This document shows positions 6,101 to 8,086 of a stretch of 8,086 nt of DNA, in pieces. The position numbers and the translations under genes were made by a program. The notes under the pieces were generated by a model. That model was not told the origin of the DNA, searched no databases, and was given only the letters and a program-made list of their open reading frames with translations. The stretch is from Pedosphaera sp. (GTDB lineage Bacteria; Verrucomicrobiota; Verrucomicrobiae; Limisphaerales; Pedosphaeraceae). The stretch is from NCBI GenBank assembly GCA_028293265.1, contig JAQGPB010000499.1, positions 1-8,086 of the forward strand, written 5' to 3'. Position 1 is the stretch's first letter. Each line of letters opens with the position of its first letter.

Positions 6101-6737
6101 GGCTTTTTGCCGGGTCGTGGTCCGGATGAAACCAGGAATCTTTCGAAATGGACTCGTCACCAAACAGTGTGCGATAAAGAGAGAATACGCGGGCTTTTTC
6201 GCGCTCGTCATCTTCTTTGGTGAACTCGTCAACGAAGGGTAAGGCTTTAAGGGCGGCCTTAGAGGCGTTGAATTGGAATTTTTCACGGGACAAGGCGGCG
6301 CGATCGCGTTGGATGTCTTTTGACTCGCGGCGAATGTCCTTGGTTTCACGCAGAATTTCACGAGTTTCGGCCTGCATGAGGAGACGGCCATAAACGGCAA
6401 CCTCGCGGATTTTGTCGTCCTCCACGGCTTTTTGGAGCAGGCGGGTGGCGAGGATTTGGAAGACCGAAGGGCGCAATCGTTCCAGATCGCCGCCGGCAGC
6501 AGCCAGTTCTTGAGAAAAACCGAAGGTTTGGGCGGTTTGACGAATGGCGCGCTCTTGCGCGAGGCGCTGATAAATGCGCTGAAGAGATGCCCAGGAGCAA
6601 GAAATGCCCAATTCCTCACTGCAGCGGCTGAGGATTTCCTTGTAGCCGAGGTTTTGGCCGAAGAGCCAGGTTTCAATTTGTTCCTTTTGCTCCGTAGTGA
6701 ATTCGTTCCAGGTGGCGTCGGATCTTAGTTTGTTCAT
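6096..6737 (-). CDS. HTH and coiled-coil protein of unknown function, Mu Gp27/DUF3486-like
   Basis: A 213-aa soluble, highly charged protein. Residues 12-62 look like a DNA-binding helix-turn-helix: TEQKEQIETWLFGQNLGYKE, then ILSRCSEELGISCSWASLQR, where SCSWASLQRIYQRL would be the recognition region. This resembles the start of Mu Gp27-type (DUF3486) proteins, some of which are suspected small terminases, but I cannot prove membership. Residues 120-165 form a long coiled coil with a 7-residue repeat (ETKDIRR, ESKDIQR, DRAALSR, EKFQFNA). The C-terminal part (168-213) is charged and probably flexible. The ATG at 6737 overlaps the stop of a 52-codon ORF (ATGA at 6734-6737) and has no Shine-Dalgarno sequence of its own, so translation may depend on that ORF. 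No other phage gene is nearby, so this is not a prophage here. An orphan regulator or a copied selfish gene are both possible. Confidence 0.7.
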   Translation of the reverse strand: MNKLRSDATWNEFTTEQKEQIETWLFGQNLGYKEILSRCSEELGISCSWASLQRIYQRLAQERAIRQTAQTFGFSQELAAAGGDLERLRPSVFQILATRLLQKAVEDDKIREVAVYGRLLMQAETREILRETKDIRRESKDIQRDRAALSREKFQFNASKAALKALPFVDEFTKEDDEREKARVFSLYRTLFGDESISKDSWFHPDHDPAKSP

Positions 6738-6892
6738 GGTGCCGGGTGGATTGGGGGTTGCATATTGCGCGCTGCGTGCTGCGTGTTGCGTGGAAAGCAG
6801 GGATGCTTGGGCGGATCGGGGGTGGATTGGTGAAAGTATCCATGGTCCGGATCTGTGTACCGGTTGCTCCTTGGTTGGCTGCTGGTCTTCAT
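6734..6892 (-). CDS. Possible small proline-rich ORF overlapping the HTH gene
   Basis: An open frame of 52 aa beginning MKTSSQPRSN and ending PPIHPAP. The ATG at 6892 is preceded by AGGA at a 5-nt spacing, better than the signal of any other gene in this half. Its TGA overlaps the ATG of the 213-aa gene by 4 nt, the usual geometry of translational coupling. Against it, the protein is Pro/Gln/His-rich and low in complexity, and residues about 35-45 (RNTQHAARNMQ) are simply the translation of a heptamer repeat. It may be a translated leader rather than a functional protein. No family recognised. Confidence 0.35.
   Translation of the reverse strand: MKTSSQPRSNRYTDPDHGYFHQSTPDPPKHPCFPRNTQHAARNMQPPIHPAP
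6758..6792. repeat. Heptanucleotide repeat array, YTGCGTG type
   Basis: Five consecutive 7-nt units read TTGCATA, TTGCGCG, CTGCGTG, CTGCGTG and TTGCGTG. The last three agree at six of seven positions, and the first two are degenerate. The array lies within the small ORF upstream of the HTH gene. A 7-nt period is not a multiple of three, and this unit contains no stop in any of the six frames. Confidence 0.7.
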
Positions 6893-6907
6893 TTAAATCC
6901 TGACCGT

Positions 6908-6924
6908 GGGTTGATGTTCAACCC
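6908..6924. other. Hairpin-forming inverted repeat
   Basis: GGGTTGA (6908-6914) and TCAACCC (6918-6924) are perfect complements around a TGT loop. The site lies between the MnmD-like gene and the small ORF. No T-run follows on either strand, so it is not a classical terminator. It could be an RNA processing or attenuation hairpin, or an operator. Confidence 0.35.
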
Positions 6925-6949
6925 TTGCGCAGGATCTTAGCCGGGGAAG

Positions 6950-6968
6950 TTGGACACAGGCTGTCCAA
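6950..6968. other. Hairpin-forming inverted repeat downstream of the MnmD-like gene
   Basis: TTGGACA (6950-6956) and TGTCCAA (6962-6968) form a perfect 7-bp stem around CAGGC. On the minus strand it begins about 25 nt after the MnmD-like stop. The sequence after it (CTTCCCCGGC) has no U-tract, so if it ends or protects the mRNA it does so without a classical terminator tail. Confidence 0.35.
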
Positions 6969-6993
6969 GGTAGAATTAAATTATTTGGCGGAA

Positions 6994-7950
<957 letters not shown>

Positions 7951-8086
7951 GTTAAATCAACGCCGGGCCTTCATATAAGTTTTTACCAGCAAAGCCGGAA
8001 AGCAGAAACGGGCAGAACGCTGAAAACGAAAGAACGCATTTTTTATTGTGGAAATTTTGTTCGGTTTTGGCGATGTGCGGGGCTTT
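7951..8086. other. Upstream region of the MnmD-like gene, no gene seen
   Basis: No open frame of note and no ribosome binding site directed off the right edge. On the minus strand TTTCCG and TTATAT are spaced 17 nt apart shortly before the MnmD-like start (TTATAT at about 7975) and could be a weak promoter. I do not rely on it. Confidence 0.3.

Noticed and set aside
6096..6737. Prophage remnant based on the Gp27-like protein
   Set aside because: No integrase, terminase large subunit, portal, tail gene or attachment repeats occur in the window. One weak similarity is not enough.

Overview
The window is about 8.1 kb of bacterial chromosome with moderate to high GC. My best guess for the host is a Verrucomicrobiota lineage near Pedosphaera/Limisphaerales. 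That is an inference from gene style: a Tat-exported ferritin-like protein, a stand-alone MnmD-like methyltransferase, an HTH plus coiled-coil protein resembling the Mu Gp27 group, and stop-free heptanucleotide repeats. No rRNA, tRNA, CRISPR array or insertion sequence is visible.

Left part (1-1900). A conserved protein of unknown function (52-594, minus) has a likely leaderless promoter. It is divergent from a two-gene operon, rnhB (RNase HII) and a yraN/UPF0102 nuclease-fold gene. These overlap by ATGA and end in a probable intrinsic terminator.

Middle (1900-6000). A Tat-exported ferritin-like protein (2084-3208, plus) converges on a minus-strand operon. In order of transcription the operon holds a secreted GH33-type sialidase, a DUSP23/VHZ-like dual-specificity phosphatase and a tRNA-dihydrouridine synthase. 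Each start overlaps the previous stop by 4 nt (GTGA, then ATGA). The phosphatase is clearly lower in GC than both neighbours and looks like a newcomer in the operon.

Right part (6000-8086). This part is rich in short tandem repeats. A 213-aa HTH/coiled-coil protein of unknown role is preceded by an overlapping 52-codon ORF and ends in four degenerate decamers. Next comes an MnmD/MnmC1-like tRNA methyltransferase (6994-7950, minus) whose reading frame contains two separate heptamer arrays, GTTCGAT-type and CCGCAAT-type. A third heptamer array lies inside the small ORF. All these units read stop-free in all six frames.

The genes do not form one pathway. RNase HII and YraN concern nucleic acid maintenance, Dus and MnmD concern tRNA modification, and the sialidase and ferritin-like protein act outside the cytoplasm. 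I see no clear new defence or metabolic system. The most notable signals are the in-frame heptamer arrays, the small-ORF/HTH unit bordered by repeats, and the low-GC phosphatase inside the sialidase-dus operon.
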